Assembly (NCBI GenBank): GCA_963740395.1
Contig: CAVUEP010000032.1
Location: forward strand, 1-39,211
Origin: CADEEN01 sp963740395
GTDB taxonomy: Bacteria; Pseudomonadota; Gammaproteobacteria; Burkholderiales; Burkholderiaceae_C
Reading direction: 5' to 3'
DNA length: 39,211 nucleotides
Within the stretch, counting starts at the first letter, position 1; each line of letters opens with the position of its first letter. Shown here in pieces: positions 7,301 through 15,979 of the stretch. The notes under the pieces are model-generated. The model made no database searches and had not been told where the DNA came from. It was given only the letters and a program-made list of their open reading frames with translations. The position numbers and the translations under genes are program-made.

Positions 7301-9256
7301 TCATGGCACGAGTCGGTCCTGGCTCGGCGTGGATGCCGGCACCGCAGCCATCCTTGCCGTCACGACGAACTCGTTGCGGTGCGTACTACCCACGGGATGC
7401 TGCAGGTACTCGATGCCGCCGCCATAGCGTTCGCACAACTCGCGGCAAATATACAGGCCCAGGCCGGTGCCGCGGCTGCGCGTCGAAAAGAAGGGCTCGA
7501 ACAGGTACGGCTCGATATCGGGGGGGATCGGCTCACCGTCGCTGACCAGCGATATTGAAGCCTGAGTCGCGCCCACTCTCTGGACACGCAGGCGTATCGC
7601 TCCCGGCCGGTCACTGGCATGCCGTCTGGCGTTGTCGAGCAGGTTGACGAGCACGCGGCGCAGGTGCTCGGGATCGAAGGCCACGTTCAACGGCTCCCGC
7701 GGCAGCTCGACCACGAGCCGACTGCCTTCGCCCAGCGCGAGGTCGCTGGTGCGTGCCCAGTCCGCCACGATGAGCCCGACCTCGGCGCCCAGGTCGATCG
7801 TGCGTGGCGTGGCGTCGATGCCGGGCGCCACCTCCATCACGTCGTCGACGAGCCGCTTCAGGCGCTCGACGTTGTCGGCCACCATGCCCGTCAGCATCTG
7901 ATGGTCTGCGCCGCCCACCTCTTCGGCCAGCAACGCGTTGGCCTGCGCGATCGCCGCAAGGGGATTGCGAATCTCGTGCGCGATGCCGGCCGAGACCCGG
8001 CCCATGGCCGCCAGCTTCTCCTGGCGCGTGCGCGCCTGGACATTGCGCAGATCCTCGACAAAGACAACGCAGAAGGCCTCGTTGGCAGCGATCGTCGCCG
8101 CGCTCGGATCATCGCCAGACGACAGGCCCCCCCTGGGCCGGGTGAACCGCGCCCGCAGGCGCAGCGCGCGCGTCGAGCCGCCCGCAAAGCGCAAGTTCAG
8201 GTCGTTCGCGCCTTCGGGCCAGCGGCCCGCGTCAAAGGCCAGTTCGACGACGCGGGTCAGCTCGGCCCATGCGGGCTCGTCCTGCAGTTGGAACGGCGCG
8301 GCGCGTCCAAGTCCCTGCGCAGCCAACATTCGCCGCGCGGCGGGATTGGCTGCGCGCACGCGGGCTCGCCGGTCAATGACAAGCACGCCGTCCGCCATCT
8401 CCTCGATCACGAGTCGGTTCAACTGCGCCTGCTGGCGCGCCAGCTCGAGACTGCCGCGCGCGGTCAACTCCTCGCGGGCGAGGCGACCGGACAGCTCCCC
8501 GGTAAGCAGGGTGATGACGAAAAAGCCGATGCCCGCCAGCCCCGCAGGCGTCATCGTCGCGGCCATGTCACCGACGTCCATGCCGGTACGCCAGGCCGCT
8601 GCCAGCAGCATCAGCGACACCGCAGCGGCCGTGGCCAGCGCAGTCAGCCGCGCAGTCAGGACGCCGGACATCAACACCGGCAAGACCAAGAGCGCCACGT
8701 AGTTGAACGCAGTTCCTGTCGCCAGCGCATGCAGGGCGGAAAACGTCAACAGGTCGATGCCTATCGTGCCAAACCACTGCCGGCGTGTCAGTCGGGTGCC
8801 TGCTCGCGACGACTTGCGAAAGCGCGGCAGCGCCCACAGGGTGAGCGCCTGGGCGGCATACAACAGGCAGACCGCCAATGCCAACGGCGAGAGTGCGCCA
8901 AACAGGTTGCCGAGAATCTGCGACAGCAGCAGCGCCACGCCCAGGACGGCGCGCGCACCGACAAAGATGCGGTAGAGGCGCTCGAAGGTGCTGATACCCC
9001 CTGCAGAGACGATGCGTCGCGCCTGACGCGACAGGAAGCGGCTGTCTGCACCGCTTGCGCTGTCGCCCCACCCCGGCACAAAGCCGGATCGCTCGGCGCC
9101 TGGCTCCGCGTCGCCCTGGTGTCCGACATCAGGCGCCACGCCCATCGCGTCGAACAGGGAGTCGCCCGCCGGCAATGGCGGCCGCGGCGCGCCGCGTCGA
9201 TCGCTACGCCGCCGCTCTGCGCCCGTCGTGCGGTCGGGCACCGGATCGTCCGTCAC
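7301..9256 (-). CDS. pilS: Sensor histidine kinase PilS
   Basis: Membrane sensor kinase paired with PilR; controls type IV pilin expression. 651 residues from GTG 9256. A hydrophilic N-terminal stretch of about 95 residues is rich in charged residues and Gly/Pro and longer than in the usual family member. Membrane segments follow at roughly 97-145 and 163-255, then a PAS-like region around 280-400 (VLVIDRRARVRAANPAARRM). The HisKA box GIAHEIRNPLAAI has phospho-acceptor His427. The ATPase domain has the N-box LVNLLDNARRH (Asn542) and the G-box GTGLGLYI (596-603). The cognate regulator pilR follows after 82 bases. PilS is recognised by this N-terminal membrane domain plus the direct neighbour pilR. 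The N-terminal extension could instead mean that the true start lies at an internal codon. Confidence 0.88.
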   Translation of the reverse strand: MTDDPVPDRTTGAERRRSDRRGAPRPPLPAGDSLFDAMGVAPDVGHQGDAEPGAERSGFVPGWGDSASGADSRFLSRQARRIVSAGGISTFERLYRIFVGARAVLGVALLLSQILGNLFGALSPLALAVCLLYAAQALTLWALPRFRKSSRAGTRLTRRQWFGTIGIDLLTFSALHALATGTAFNYVALLVLPVLMSGVLTARLTALATAAAVSLMLLAAAWRTGMDVGDMAATMTPAGLAGIGFFVITLLTGELSGRLAREELTARGSLELARQQAQLNRLVIEEMADGVLVIDRRARVRAANPAARRMLAAQGLGRAAPFQLQDEPAWAELTRVVELAFDAGRWPEGANDLNLRFAGGSTRALRLRARFTRPRGGLSSGDDPSAATIAANEAFCVVFVEDLRNVQARTRQEKLAAMGRVSAGIAHEIRNPLAAIAQANALLAEEVGGADHQMLTGMVADNVERLKRLVDDVMEVAPGIDATPRTIDLGAEVGLIVADWARTSDLALGEGSRLVVELPREPLNVAFDPEHLRRVLVNLLDNARRHASDRPGAIRLRVQRVGATQASISLVSDGEPIPPDIEPYLFEPFFSTRSRGTGLGLYICRELCERYGGGIEYLQHPVGSTHRNEFVVTARMAAVPASTPSQDRLVP

Positions 9257-9349
9257 GCAACCGCCTCGGCGCTCGACGGTCGGGCGCTTGCGAGAGGTCG
9301 GGATGCTCTTTGCTGCATCACGCCACGCCGAAGCCGGTCGCGGCCAGCG

Positions 9350-9601
9350 TCATCGCGCGCCCGGTCCGCTGTCGCGATGCGACTCGCTGCAGTAGGCCTT
9401 GCCGCGCGCCAGCAGCGCCGCGCTGGCAGGCAGATGCACACCGCAATGGGCGCAAGCCACCATGCCCTCGACCGGCGGCGTCGGGGCTGCCGCGCGCGAA
9501 TTCGAGTGCGGGCCCTGGTCGCGTCTTGCGCGCCGGCGCGTCCTGCCGAGCAACAGCCACACCAGCAACAGCACCGCCAACAGCACGACCACCAGCTTCA
9601 T
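9350..9601 (-). CDS. PP0621-family small membrane protein
   Basis: 83 residues. One N-terminal membrane helix (MKLVVVLLAVLLLVWLLLG), a basic stretch (RTRRRARR), a Pro/Ala linker, and a C-terminal zinc-finger-like piece with CAHCG and a later Cys (AYCSESH), where the family has a similar Cys arrangement for metal binding. The ATG at 9601 is chosen because it starts the membrane helix; upstream codons in this frame overlap the cytochrome-assembly gene and encode non-hydrophobic filler. It sits 10 bases after that gene and 93 bases before pilS, an arrangement common in Burkholderiales. Function unknown. Confidence 0.8.
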   Translation of the reverse strand: MKLVVVLLAVLLLVWLLLGRTRRRARRDQGPHSNSRAAAPTPPVEGMVACAHCGVHLPASAALLARGKAYCSESHRDSGPGAR

Positions 9602-9611
9602 CGCGCACCTC

Positions 9612-10406
9612 TCAGGCGCCGCGGCGCAGTATGACTTCGAGTACGAAGCGCGAACCGATATAGGCCAACAGCAGCAATACCGCGCCGCTGTATACCCACC
9701 TCGTGGCCTGACGGCCCCGCCAGCCGCGCCAATGCCGTCCGCCCAGAAGTACGGCAAAGGTACCCCACCCCAGCAACGACAGCACGGTCTTGTGGTCCCA
9801 GCGCCAATGCGGAGCCGCCCATGCGCCGAGCAGGAGCGCCGTGCTCAGCACGACGAAGCCGACCTCGACGAAGCGAAACGTGATCCTCTCGAGCTGCATC
9901 AGCGGCAAGGCGCTTGGCGCAGCATGCGAGGGCGCGGAGTGGTTGCGCAATCGACGCTCCGCGGCGTCGAGCAACCAGGCATGCAGAACAGCGACGCCGA
10001 GCAGGCCATACGATACGACCCCGAGCAGCCAATGCAGCGGCAACCACGGCGAGCCGGCATGTGGCCGGAACTCGCCCGGAAACACGGTGGCCAGCAGCAC
10101 CGCCGCGGCACCGGCCAGGGCCAACACCCGGCGAACGCCCGGCAGCGGCAACAGTCGGCTTTCGACGGTATGGACGAGCAGGACGATCCAGACCGTCGCC
10201 GACACCGCCGGCGCAAACCCGAAACGCGCGCCGGGAACACCCGAGCCGACCCCGAGAACGTCCAGCGCCAGGGTCAACGCATGCGCCAGCCAGCCCAAGG
10301 CCAGCGCGGCCTCTGGCCAGCGGGCGCGCGAAGTCAAGGGCCATGCGGCGGCGCTGTAGGCGACCATGGCCAACAGCCCGGCGGCCCAGGTCAACGTCAA
10401 ACCCAT
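9612..10406 (-). CDS. Cytochrome c assembly-family inner membrane protein (YpjD/CcsA-like)
   Basis: 264 residues, about eight hydrophobic segments covering most of the length, as in the CcsA/CcmC/YpjD family. The conserved elements are present: LPLHWLLGVVSYGLLG in the middle and WRWDHKTVLSLLGW in the last third, the latter corresponding to the WDxK motif of the family. Members take part in, or are related to, haem handling for cytochrome c maturation, but the YpjD branch has no firm biochemical role. It is divergent from ffh, with 63 bases between starts, and the same pairing (ypjD next to ffh) is found in Escherichia coli. It probably heads the minus-strand unit leading to the PP0621-type protein. 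Confidence 0.85.
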   Translation of the reverse strand: MGLTLTWAAGLLAMVAYSAAAWPLTSRARWPEAALALGWLAHALTLALDVLGVGSGVPGARFGFAPAVSATVWIVLLVHTVESRLLPLPGVRRVLALAGAAAVLLATVFPGEFRPHAGSPWLPLHWLLGVVSYGLLGVAVLHAWLLDAAERRLRNHSAPSHAAPSALPLMQLERITFRFVEVGFVVLSTALLLGAWAAPHWRWDHKTVLSLLGWGTFAVLLGGRHWRGWRGRQATRWVYSGAVLLLLAYIGSRFVLEVILRRGA

Positions 10407-10469
10407 CGCGCGATGGGGTGCGAAGCTAAACTCATGCAGTCAGTGTACTTTCGGCGACTGCCGCTTTCG

Positions 10470-11843
10470 ATGGCCTCGACCCTTTCCGACCGCCTGTCAC
10501 GTCTGGTCAAGACCATGCGTGGGCAGGCGCGCATCACCGACAGCAACATGGCCGACATGCTGCGCGAGGTGCGCATGGCGCTGCTCGAAGCGGACGTGGC
10601 GCTGCCCGTGGTGCGCGACTTCATTGCCCGCGTCAAGGAGAAGGCGCTGGGGCAGGAGGTCGTCGGCTCGTTGAATCCCGGACAGGCCCTGGTGGGCATC
10701 GTGCACCGGGAGCTGGCCGCGACGATGGGCGACGGTGTCGCCGAACTCAATCTGGCGGCGCAACCGCCAGCCGTGATCCTGATGGCGGGCCTGCAGGGGG
10801 CGGGCAAGACGACGACCACGGCCAAGCTCGCCAAGCACCTGATCGACAAGCGCAAGAAGAAGGTACTCACCGTCTCGGCTGACGTCTACCGTCCGGCGGC
10901 GATCGAGCAGCTCAAGACCGTCACGCGGCAGGCGGGCGCCGAGTGGTTCCCCTCGACGCCAGAGCAGACGCCGCGGGAAATCGCGACTGCGGCACTCGAC
11001 CATGCGCGGCGCCACTACTTCGACGTGCTGCTGGTCGACACCGCGGGCCGGCTGGCAATCGACGAGGCGCTGATGGCGGAAATCCGCGATCTGCATGCCG
11101 TGCTCAACCCGATCGAGACGCTCTTCGTCGTCGATGCCATGCAGGGTCAGGACGCGATCAATACGGCCCGGGCGTTCAAGGAGTCGCTGCCGCTGACCGG
11201 CGTGGTGCTGACCAAGCTCGACGGCGACTCACGCGGCGGGGCGGCGTTGTCGGTGCGCCAGGTGGCAGGTGCACCGATCAAGTATGCCGGCGTGTCGGAA
11301 AAGATCGACGGTCTCGAGGTCTTCGACGCGCAGCGACATGCCGGTCGTGTGCTTGGTATGGGCGACATCGTGGCCCTGGTCGAGGAGGTTCAGCGCGGTG
11401 TCGACCTTGACGCAGCGCAAAAGCTGGCCGACAAGGTCAGGCGTGGCAGTGGCTTCGACCTGAACGACTTCCAGGCGCAGATCTCGCAAATGAAGAACAT
11501 GGGCGGGCTGTCCTCGCTGATGGACAAGCTTCCCAGCCAGCTCACGGCGAAGGCCGGCAACCTGGGCGCGGCCGACATGGATCGGGCGGAACGCGACGTG
11601 CGCCGGATGGAAGGCATCATCTGCTCGATGACGACGCAGGAGAAGCGCAAGCCCGAACTGATCAAGGCCACCCGAAAACGTCGCATTGCCGCCGGCGCCG
11701 GCGTGCAGGTGCAGGAAGTCAACCGCCTGCTCAAGCAGTTCGAGCAGATGCAGGGCATGATGAAGAAGATGAAGGGCGGCGGCCTGATGAAGATGATGAA
11801 GCGCATGGGCGGCGCAGGCGGCATGAAGGGCCTGCCGCGCTAG
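10470..11843 (+). CDS. ffh: Signal recognition particle protein Ffh
   Basis: GTPase of the signal recognition particle. It binds 4.5S RNA and signal sequences of nascent membrane proteins and delivers them to FtsY. 457 residues from ATG 10470. N domain from MASTLSDRLSRLVKTMRG; P-loop GLQGAGKTTT at about 108-117; DVYRPAAIEQL, DTAGR and TKLDG in the G domain; then the Met-rich M domain from about 325, with the RNA-binding helix-turn-helix (ATRKRRIAAGAGVQVQEVNRLL) and the tail MQGMMKKMKGGG. The frame stays open far upstream, but those codons read antisense through the preceding gene and do not match the family. Some codons of the M domain differ from the usual motif (IICSMTTQEKRKPELI) without loss of key residues. 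Confidence 0.97.
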   Translation: MASTLSDRLSRLVKTMRGQARITDSNMADMLREVRMALLEADVALPVVRDFIARVKEKALGQEVVGSLNPGQALVGIVHRELAATMGDGVAELNLAAQPPAVILMAGLQGAGKTTTTAKLAKHLIDKRKKKVLTVSADVYRPAAIEQLKTVTRQAGAEWFPSTPEQTPREIATAALDHARRHYFDVLLVDTAGRLAIDEALMAEIRDLHAVLNPIETLFVVDAMQGQDAINTARAFKESLPLTGVVLTKLDGDSRGGAALSVRQVAGAPIKYAGVSEKIDGLEVFDAQRHAGRVLGMGDIVALVEEVQRGVDLDAAQKLADKVRRGSGFDLNDFQAQISQMKNMGGLSSLMDKLPSQLTAKAGNLGAADMDRAERDVRRMEGIICSMTTQEKRKPELIKATRKRRIAAGAGVQVQEVNRLLKQFEQMQGMMKKMKGGGLMKMMKRMGGAGGMKGLPR

Positions 11844-11948
11844 CACCTCGGGCGCGCCTGGCGCCAACATTCGTGGGGTGTGCATCGAGCCGGTTGACGC
11901 TTATCGTGTAACTCAAGCGGCTCCGCAACCAATGTCCACGCACTGACC

Positions 11949-12692
11949 ATGTCGACCGAACTCCTCTTGCTCCTTGCGTTGGCGGCGGTCGTGCTGGCCG
12001 GTGTGGGCTATCTGCAGACACGGCGGCGCAAGGAAAGGGACGGCGAGGCCCTGGCCAAGCGGGAGCGCGAGCGCGACAACCTGGACACCGTCGCGGCATG
12101 GCCGCCCGAGGCCACGCGCCTCCTGACCGCGGGCGAGCGGGCGGCGCACGAGACCCTGGTCAAGGCGCTGCCTGAATGCATGATCTTTTCCCAGGTGCCG
12201 CTGGCGCGGTTCATTCGCGTGCCACGCCGCCACTCCTATGCCGAGTGGCTGGCGCGGGTCGGCCAACTCAGCGCGGATTTCCTGATCTGCGACCGCGCCT
12301 CGCTAGTGCTCGGTGCGGTGTCGCTGCAGTCGAGCCAGGAGACCGAGGGGGCGGCACGCCGTCGCGCGCGCATGGCCCGGGTCATGAAGGCCGCCGGAGT
12401 CAAGGTGTTCGTCTGGCGCGAACAGTCGATTCCGACTGCCCAGGCCGCACGTGATCAGATCACGCAGCGCACCGGCGTTCCTGACGCTGCAGCGACGCCC
12501 ACGGACCTCACAGCGTCGCCTTCCGAGCGTCCCACGCGCACTGGCAGCGGCAAGCTTCCGATCCCCGAGGTCGTCGCCGAACCGGCTGACGACCATCCAC
12601 GCCACGATCCGCCGCCGACGACCTGGTTCGATGACCTCGACAGCAGTCCGACCCCGCTGGACGAGCCCGCGCGCAAGCGTCCGGGCCCCTGA
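11949..12692 (+). CDS. DUF2726 membrane-anchored protein
   Basis: 247 residues. One N-terminal membrane helix (LLLLLALAAVVLAGVGYL) is followed by a basic, charged stretch and a DUF2726 domain at about residues 55-160 (LLTAGERAAHETLVKALPE, VPLARFIRV, LSADFLICDRASL). The last ~85 residues are Pro/Asp/Thr-rich and look disordered. DUF2726 domains resemble PD-(D/E)XK nuclease folds; here the strand where relatives have an acidic IELDD reads AVSLQSS, so the catalytic acidic pair appears lost. That comparison is from memory of the family and is inference. It sits 105 bases after ffh and 8 bases from the convergent ftsY stop, between the two targeting GTPases. Function unknown. Confidence 0.75.
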   Translation: MSTELLLLLALAAVVLAGVGYLQTRRRKERDGEALAKRERERDNLDTVAAWPPEATRLLTAGERAAHETLVKALPECMIFSQVPLARFIRVPRRHSYAEWLARVGQLSADFLICDRASLVLGAVSLQSSQETEGAARRRARMARVMKAAGVKVFVWREQSIPTAQAARDQITQRTGVPDAAATPTDLTASPSERPTRTGSGKLPIPEVVAEPADDHPRHDPPPTTWFDDLDSSPTPLDEPARKRPGP

Positions 12693-12700
12693 TTGCGGGC

Positions 12701-13702
12701 TCAGTCGAGCAACGCCTGTGCGAACTCGCGGGCGTCGAACGACTCCAGATCCTCCAGCTTTTCGCCGACGCCAATGAAGTAGACCGGCACCACGCCCGCC
12801 TGCCGCTCACGCGCCCAGAGTGCAATGGCGGCGAGCACGCCCCCCTTGGCTGTGCCGTCAAGCTTGGTCACGACCAGGCCCGTCAACTGCAGAGCCTCGT
12901 CGAAGGCCTTGACCTGGGCCAGCGCGTTCTGCCCTGTGTTGCCGTCAACCACCAGCAGTACCTCATGCGGTGCGCCGGCCTGGGCCTTGGCAATCGTGCG
13001 CTTGATCTTCCTCAGCTCCTCCATCAGGTGCAGCTGCGTCGGCAAACGGCCGGCCGTGTCGGCAATGACGACGTCGTGGCCGCGCGCGCGGCCCGTGGTC
13101 ACGGCGTCGAACGTCACCGAGGCCGGGTCACCGCCCTCCTGGCTGACGATGTCGACTTGGTTGCGGCCGGCCCACACACTCAACTGTTCCCGTGCCGCGG
13201 CGCGAAACGTGTCCGCCGCGGCCAGCAGAACCTTCTGCCCCGCGTCGGCCAGGTGGCGGGTCAGCTTGCCGATGGTGGTGGTCTTGCCGGCGCCGTTCAC
13301 GCCGACGACCATCAACACTGTCGGCGCGGCAGCGCCAATCACGAACGGGCGCTGCAATGGCGCCAAAAGCTCGGTCAGGGATTGGGCCAACAGGGCCTTC
13401 ACCGTCGCCGGCTCCGTGGCCTGCGCGGCCTTGACCCGTTGCTTCAGATCCTGTAGCAGGAACGTCGTGGCCTTGCCCCCGGCGTCGGCCATCAACAAGG
13501 CTTCCTCCAGCTCTTCGTACAGCGCTGCATCGATCCGTGTTCCGGTGAATACCTGCGTCATTGCCGAGCTGGTCTTGCGCAGGCCCTCACGCAGCCGCGC
13601 CACCCAGGGCGTGCGCGCTTGCGCGGGCGGCGCGGCGGTCGAAGTTTCCGGGGTAAGCAGCGGCTCGGCAGCGACCGGCTTCTTCTTGAAGAATCGGAAC
13701 AT
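12701..13702 (-). CDS. ftsY: Signal recognition particle receptor FtsY
   Basis: Membrane-associated GTPase that receives the Ffh-ribosome complex. 333 residues from ATG 13702, chosen because the protein then starts MFRFFKKKPV, the usual short basic membrane-binding beginning; a longer frame upstream adds unrelated residues. The acidic A-region is very short (about 30 residues). N domain up to about 115, P-loop GVNGAGKTTT at 134-143, DTFRAAAREQL, DTAGR and TKLDGTAKGG, and the C-terminal GVGEKLEDLESFDAREFA typical of the family. It is convergent with the DUF2726 gene. No clear Shine-Dalgarno sequence is seen before the chosen start. Confidence 0.95.
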   Translation of the reverse strand: MFRFFKKKPVAAEPLLTPETSTAAPPAQARTPWVARLREGLRKTSSAMTQVFTGTRIDAALYEELEEALLMADAGGKATTFLLQDLKQRVKAAQATEPATVKALLAQSLTELLAPLQRPFVIGAAAPTVLMVVGVNGAGKTTTIGKLTRHLADAGQKVLLAAADTFRAAAREQLSVWAGRNQVDIVSQEGGDPASVTFDAVTTGRARGHDVVIADTAGRLPTQLHLMEELRKIKRTIAKAQAGAPHEVLLVVDGNTGQNALAQVKAFDEALQLTGLVVTKLDGTAKGGVLAAIALWARERQAGVVPVYFIGVGEKLEDLESFDAREFAQALLD

Positions 13703-13772
13703 CGGGAGGGAGCAGCGCCGACGTCCACGGCGCCCCTGGCGGGGCTCCGAGGTCGCTATACTCACGGGCTCA

Positions 13773-13849
<77 letters not shown>

Positions 13850-13861
13850 ACGATTTCACGG

Positions 13862-13880
13862 CCCGAGCCCATGGCTTGGG
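13862..13880 (+). terminator. Possible terminator hairpin after tRNA-Met
   Basis: An 8-bp stem (CCCGAGCC with GGCTTGGG, one G-T pair) and a 3-base loop lie 12 bases after the tRNA. The following sequence is only weakly T-rich (GCGGTTTCTGG), so the call is tentative. Confidence 0.35.
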
Positions 13881-13940
13881 GCGGTTTCTGGTTGCGACGC
13901 GGTATCGTCGCAGCGTCACCACAGCCCCTGGATCCACACC

Positions 13941-14315
13941 ATGCTCCGCTGTGTCTTCACTGTTCTGGTTGCCCTGGCCGCTGCACTGCCCGCCCAGGCA
14001 CAACGCGCGTTTCAGCAGACCGCACTGCGCGGCGAACTCGTCGTCACGCAACCGCCCGAGGCGCTGCTCAACGGCAAACCGGTGCGACTGGCCCCCGGTG
14101 CGCGCATCCGCAACCAGTCGAACATGATCCAGTTGTCCGGATCCCTACTGGGCCAGACGCTGCACGTGAACTACACCTTCGATCCCGCGGGGGACCTGCG
14201 CGACATCTGGATCCTCACCGAGGCCGAATTGGCCCGGAAACCCTGGCCGACGACGCGCGAGCAGGCACAGACCTGGGTCTTCGACGCAGTGACGCAGACC
14301 TGGAGTCGGCCGTGA
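13941..14315 (+). CDS. Small exported protein of unknown function, upstream of miaB
   Basis: 124 residues with a clear signal peptide (MLRCVFTVLVALAAALPAQA, cleavage about residue 20-21). The mature part has the pattern LRGELVVTQPPEALLNGKPVRLAPGARI and ends WVFDAVTQTWSRP. I do not recognise a named domain; similar small exported proteins sit before miaB in Burkholderiales, as far as I recall. The stop overlaps the miaB GTG start by four bases (GTGA), so the two are probably translated together. A periplasmic location is likely. Confidence 0.75.
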   Translation: MLRCVFTVLVALAAALPAQAQRAFQQTALRGELVVTQPPEALLNGKPVRLAPGARIRNQSNMIQLSGSLLGQTLHVNYTFDPAGDLRDIWILTEAELARKPWPTTREQAQTWVFDAVTQTWSRP

Positions 14316-15649
14316 CGACGCCGGCCAAGAAGGTCTTCATCAAGACCTTCGGCTGCCAGATGAATGAGTACGACTCGGACAAGATGGCCGATGTCCTGCG
14401 CGCGGCTGAGGGATACGTACCGACCGGTGACGTGGAACAGGCCGACTTGATCCTGTTCAACACCTGCTCCGTGCGCGAGAAGGCGCAGGAGAAGGTCTTT
14501 TCCGACCTGGGCCGCGTCAAGCACCTCAAAGACAGGGGCGTGCTGATCGGCGTCGGTGGCTGCGTCGCCAGCCAGGAAGGCGCGGCCATCATCGAACGCG
14601 CACCCTATGTCGATATGGTGTTCGGGCCACAGACGCTGCACCGCCTGCCGCAGATGATCGCAGCACGTCACGCACAGCAGCGCCCGCAGGTCGACATCTC
14701 GTTTCCGGAGATCGAGAAGTTCGACCACCTGCCCCCGGCCCGCGTCGAGGGCGCGAGCGCATTCGTCTCGATCATGGAAGGCTGCTCGAAGTACTGCTCC
14801 TACTGCGTCGTGCCCTATACGCGTGGCGAGGAAGTCAGCCGGCCTTTCGACGACGTGCTGACCGAGGTTGCCGGCCTGGCCGATCAGGGCGTCAAGGAAG
14901 TGACGCTGCTCGGGCAGAACGTCAACGCCTACCGCGGCAAGATGGGTTCCGAGGTTGCCGACTTCGCGCTGCTGCTCGAATACGTGCACGAAGTGCCTGG
15001 CATCGAACGCATCCGCTACACGACCAGCCACCCGAACGAGTTCACCGCCCGCCTGATCGAGGCCTATGGTCGCCTGCCCAAGCTGGTCAACCACCTGCAC
15101 CTGCCGGTCCAGCATGGCAGCGACCGCATCCTGGCCGCGATGAAGCGCGGCTACACCGCCATGGAGTACAAGAGCACCGTGCGCAAGCTGCGCGCCGTGC
15201 GACCCGAGATCAGCCTGTCGAGCGACTTCATCGTCGGTTTTCCCGGCGAATCGGAAGAAGACTTTGCGAAGATGATGAAGTTGATCGACGACGTGGGCTT
15301 TGACAGTTCGTTCTCCTTTGTCTTCAGCCCGCGCCCAGGCACGCCGGCCGCAGCGCTTGCCGACGCCACGCCGCAGACTCTGAAGTTGCAGCGCCTGCAA
15401 ACGTTGCAGGCACGCATTGAAAGCCAGTCGCGGGCCATCAGCGCCTCGCGGGTCGGCACGCTGCAACGCGTGCTGGTGGAGGGGCCGTCACGCAAGGATG
15501 CAATCGAGCTGATGGGCCGCACCGAGTGCAATCGCATCGTCAACTTCAAGGGCTCGCCGCGCCTGAAGGGCCAGATGATCGACCTGCGCATCACGGCCGC
15601 TTTCCCGCACTCGCTGCGCGGCGAAGTGCCGATTCTTGAGCCGGCCTGA
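14312..15649 (+). CDS. miaB: tRNA-2-methylthio-N6-isopentenyladenosine synthase MiaB
   Basis: Radical-SAM methylthiotransferase that converts i6A37 of tRNA to ms2i6A. 445 residues from GTG 14312, which starts VTTPAKKVFIKTFGCQMNEYD and overlaps the previous stop. The frame is open further upstream, but that part lies inside the preceding gene. The N-terminal UPF0004 domain has Cys15, Cys52 (NTCSVREKA) and Cys84 (GGCVAS) for the auxiliary cluster. The radical-SAM CxxxCxxC is Cys158, Cys162, Cys165 (GCSKYCSYCVVPYTRG). A C-terminal TRAM domain follows (VGTLQRVLVEGPSRK...). All cluster ligands are present. Convergent with the small membrane protein that ends 10 bases downstream. Confidence 0.97.
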   Translation: MTTPAKKVFIKTFGCQMNEYDSDKMADVLRAAEGYVPTGDVEQADLILFNTCSVREKAQEKVFSDLGRVKHLKDRGVLIGVGGCVASQEGAAIIERAPYVDMVFGPQTLHRLPQMIAARHAQQRPQVDISFPEIEKFDHLPPARVEGASAFVSIMEGCSKYCSYCVVPYTRGEEVSRPFDDVLTEVAGLADQGVKEVTLLGQNVNAYRGKMGSEVADFALLLEYVHEVPGIERIRYTTSHPNEFTARLIEAYGRLPKLVNHLHLPVQHGSDRILAAMKRGYTAMEYKSTVRKLRAVRPEISLSSDFIVGFPGESEEDFAKMMKLIDDVGFDSSFSFVFSPRPGTPAAALADATPQTLKLQRLQTLQARIESQSRAISASRVGTLQRVLVEGPSRKDAIELMGRTECNRIVNFKGSPRLKGQMIDLRITAAFPHSLRGEVPILEPA

Positions 15650-15659
15650 GCGAAGACCT

Positions 15660-15935
15660 TCAGCGACGCAAGAATCCGACCCACCACAGCGCCAGCGTAC
15701 TTGCGACGACCAATGCGGCGTAGGTGGCCATTTTTCCGTCGCGGCCAAACAGCACCAGGCCGGCAATCAGGCCAACACATCCAGCCAGCGCCGACCACAG
15801 CACCAGGCGACGCCAGGACACTGGCGCCAGTTCGCGCCGCCAGGCCAGCTTGGCCAACGATGCCGCCAACAAGGCCACGCCGATGGCCGGCGCAACGAAG
15901 TTCAGCAGGTGCCAGACTGCGTCGAGCGGATCCAT
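15660..15935 (-). CDS. Small inner membrane protein of unknown function
   Basis: 91 residues, with three hydrophobic segments at about 10-30, 43-63 and 69-88. It begins MDPLDAVWHLLNF and ends WWVGFLRR, so the C-terminus is basic. I recognise no named domain. It diverges from hemA with 44 bases between starts and converges on miaB. Similar short membrane proteins beginning MDPLD...HLLNF occur next to hemA/miaB in Burkholderiales, from general recollection. Confidence 0.7.
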   Translation of the reverse strand: MDPLDAVWHLLNFVAPAIGVALLAASLAKLAWRRELAPVSWRRLVLWSALAGCVGLIAGLVLFGRDGKMATYAALVVASTLALWWVGFLRR

Positions 15936-15967
15936 GATCGTGTAGGTAGCGGAATGGTGGTCAATTT

Positions 15968-15973
15968 TATAAT
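15968..15973 (+). promoter_or_regulatory. Candidate -10 element of hemA (possible leaderless start)
   Basis: A perfect TATAAT lies six bases before the hemA ATG (15980). If used, transcription would begin at or next to the A of the start codon. No Shine-Dalgarno sequence is present between it and the ATG. A good -35 box at the right distance is not visible, which weakens the call. Confidence 0.4.
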
Positions 15974-15979
15974 CGATCT

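Noticed and set aside
7619..9634. Open frame of 671 codons on the plus strand opposite pilS
   Set aside because: Antisense shadow with Arg/Gln/Ala-rich composition; pilS with all kinase boxes lies on the other strand.
9399..10469. N-terminal extension of ffh by more than 350 codons
   Set aside because: It reads antisense through the cytochrome-assembly gene; Ffh proteins begin at the N domain encoded from 10470.
14171..15466. 431-codon minus-strand frame opposite miaB
   Set aside because: Antisense shadow; miaB has every expected cysteine and motif.
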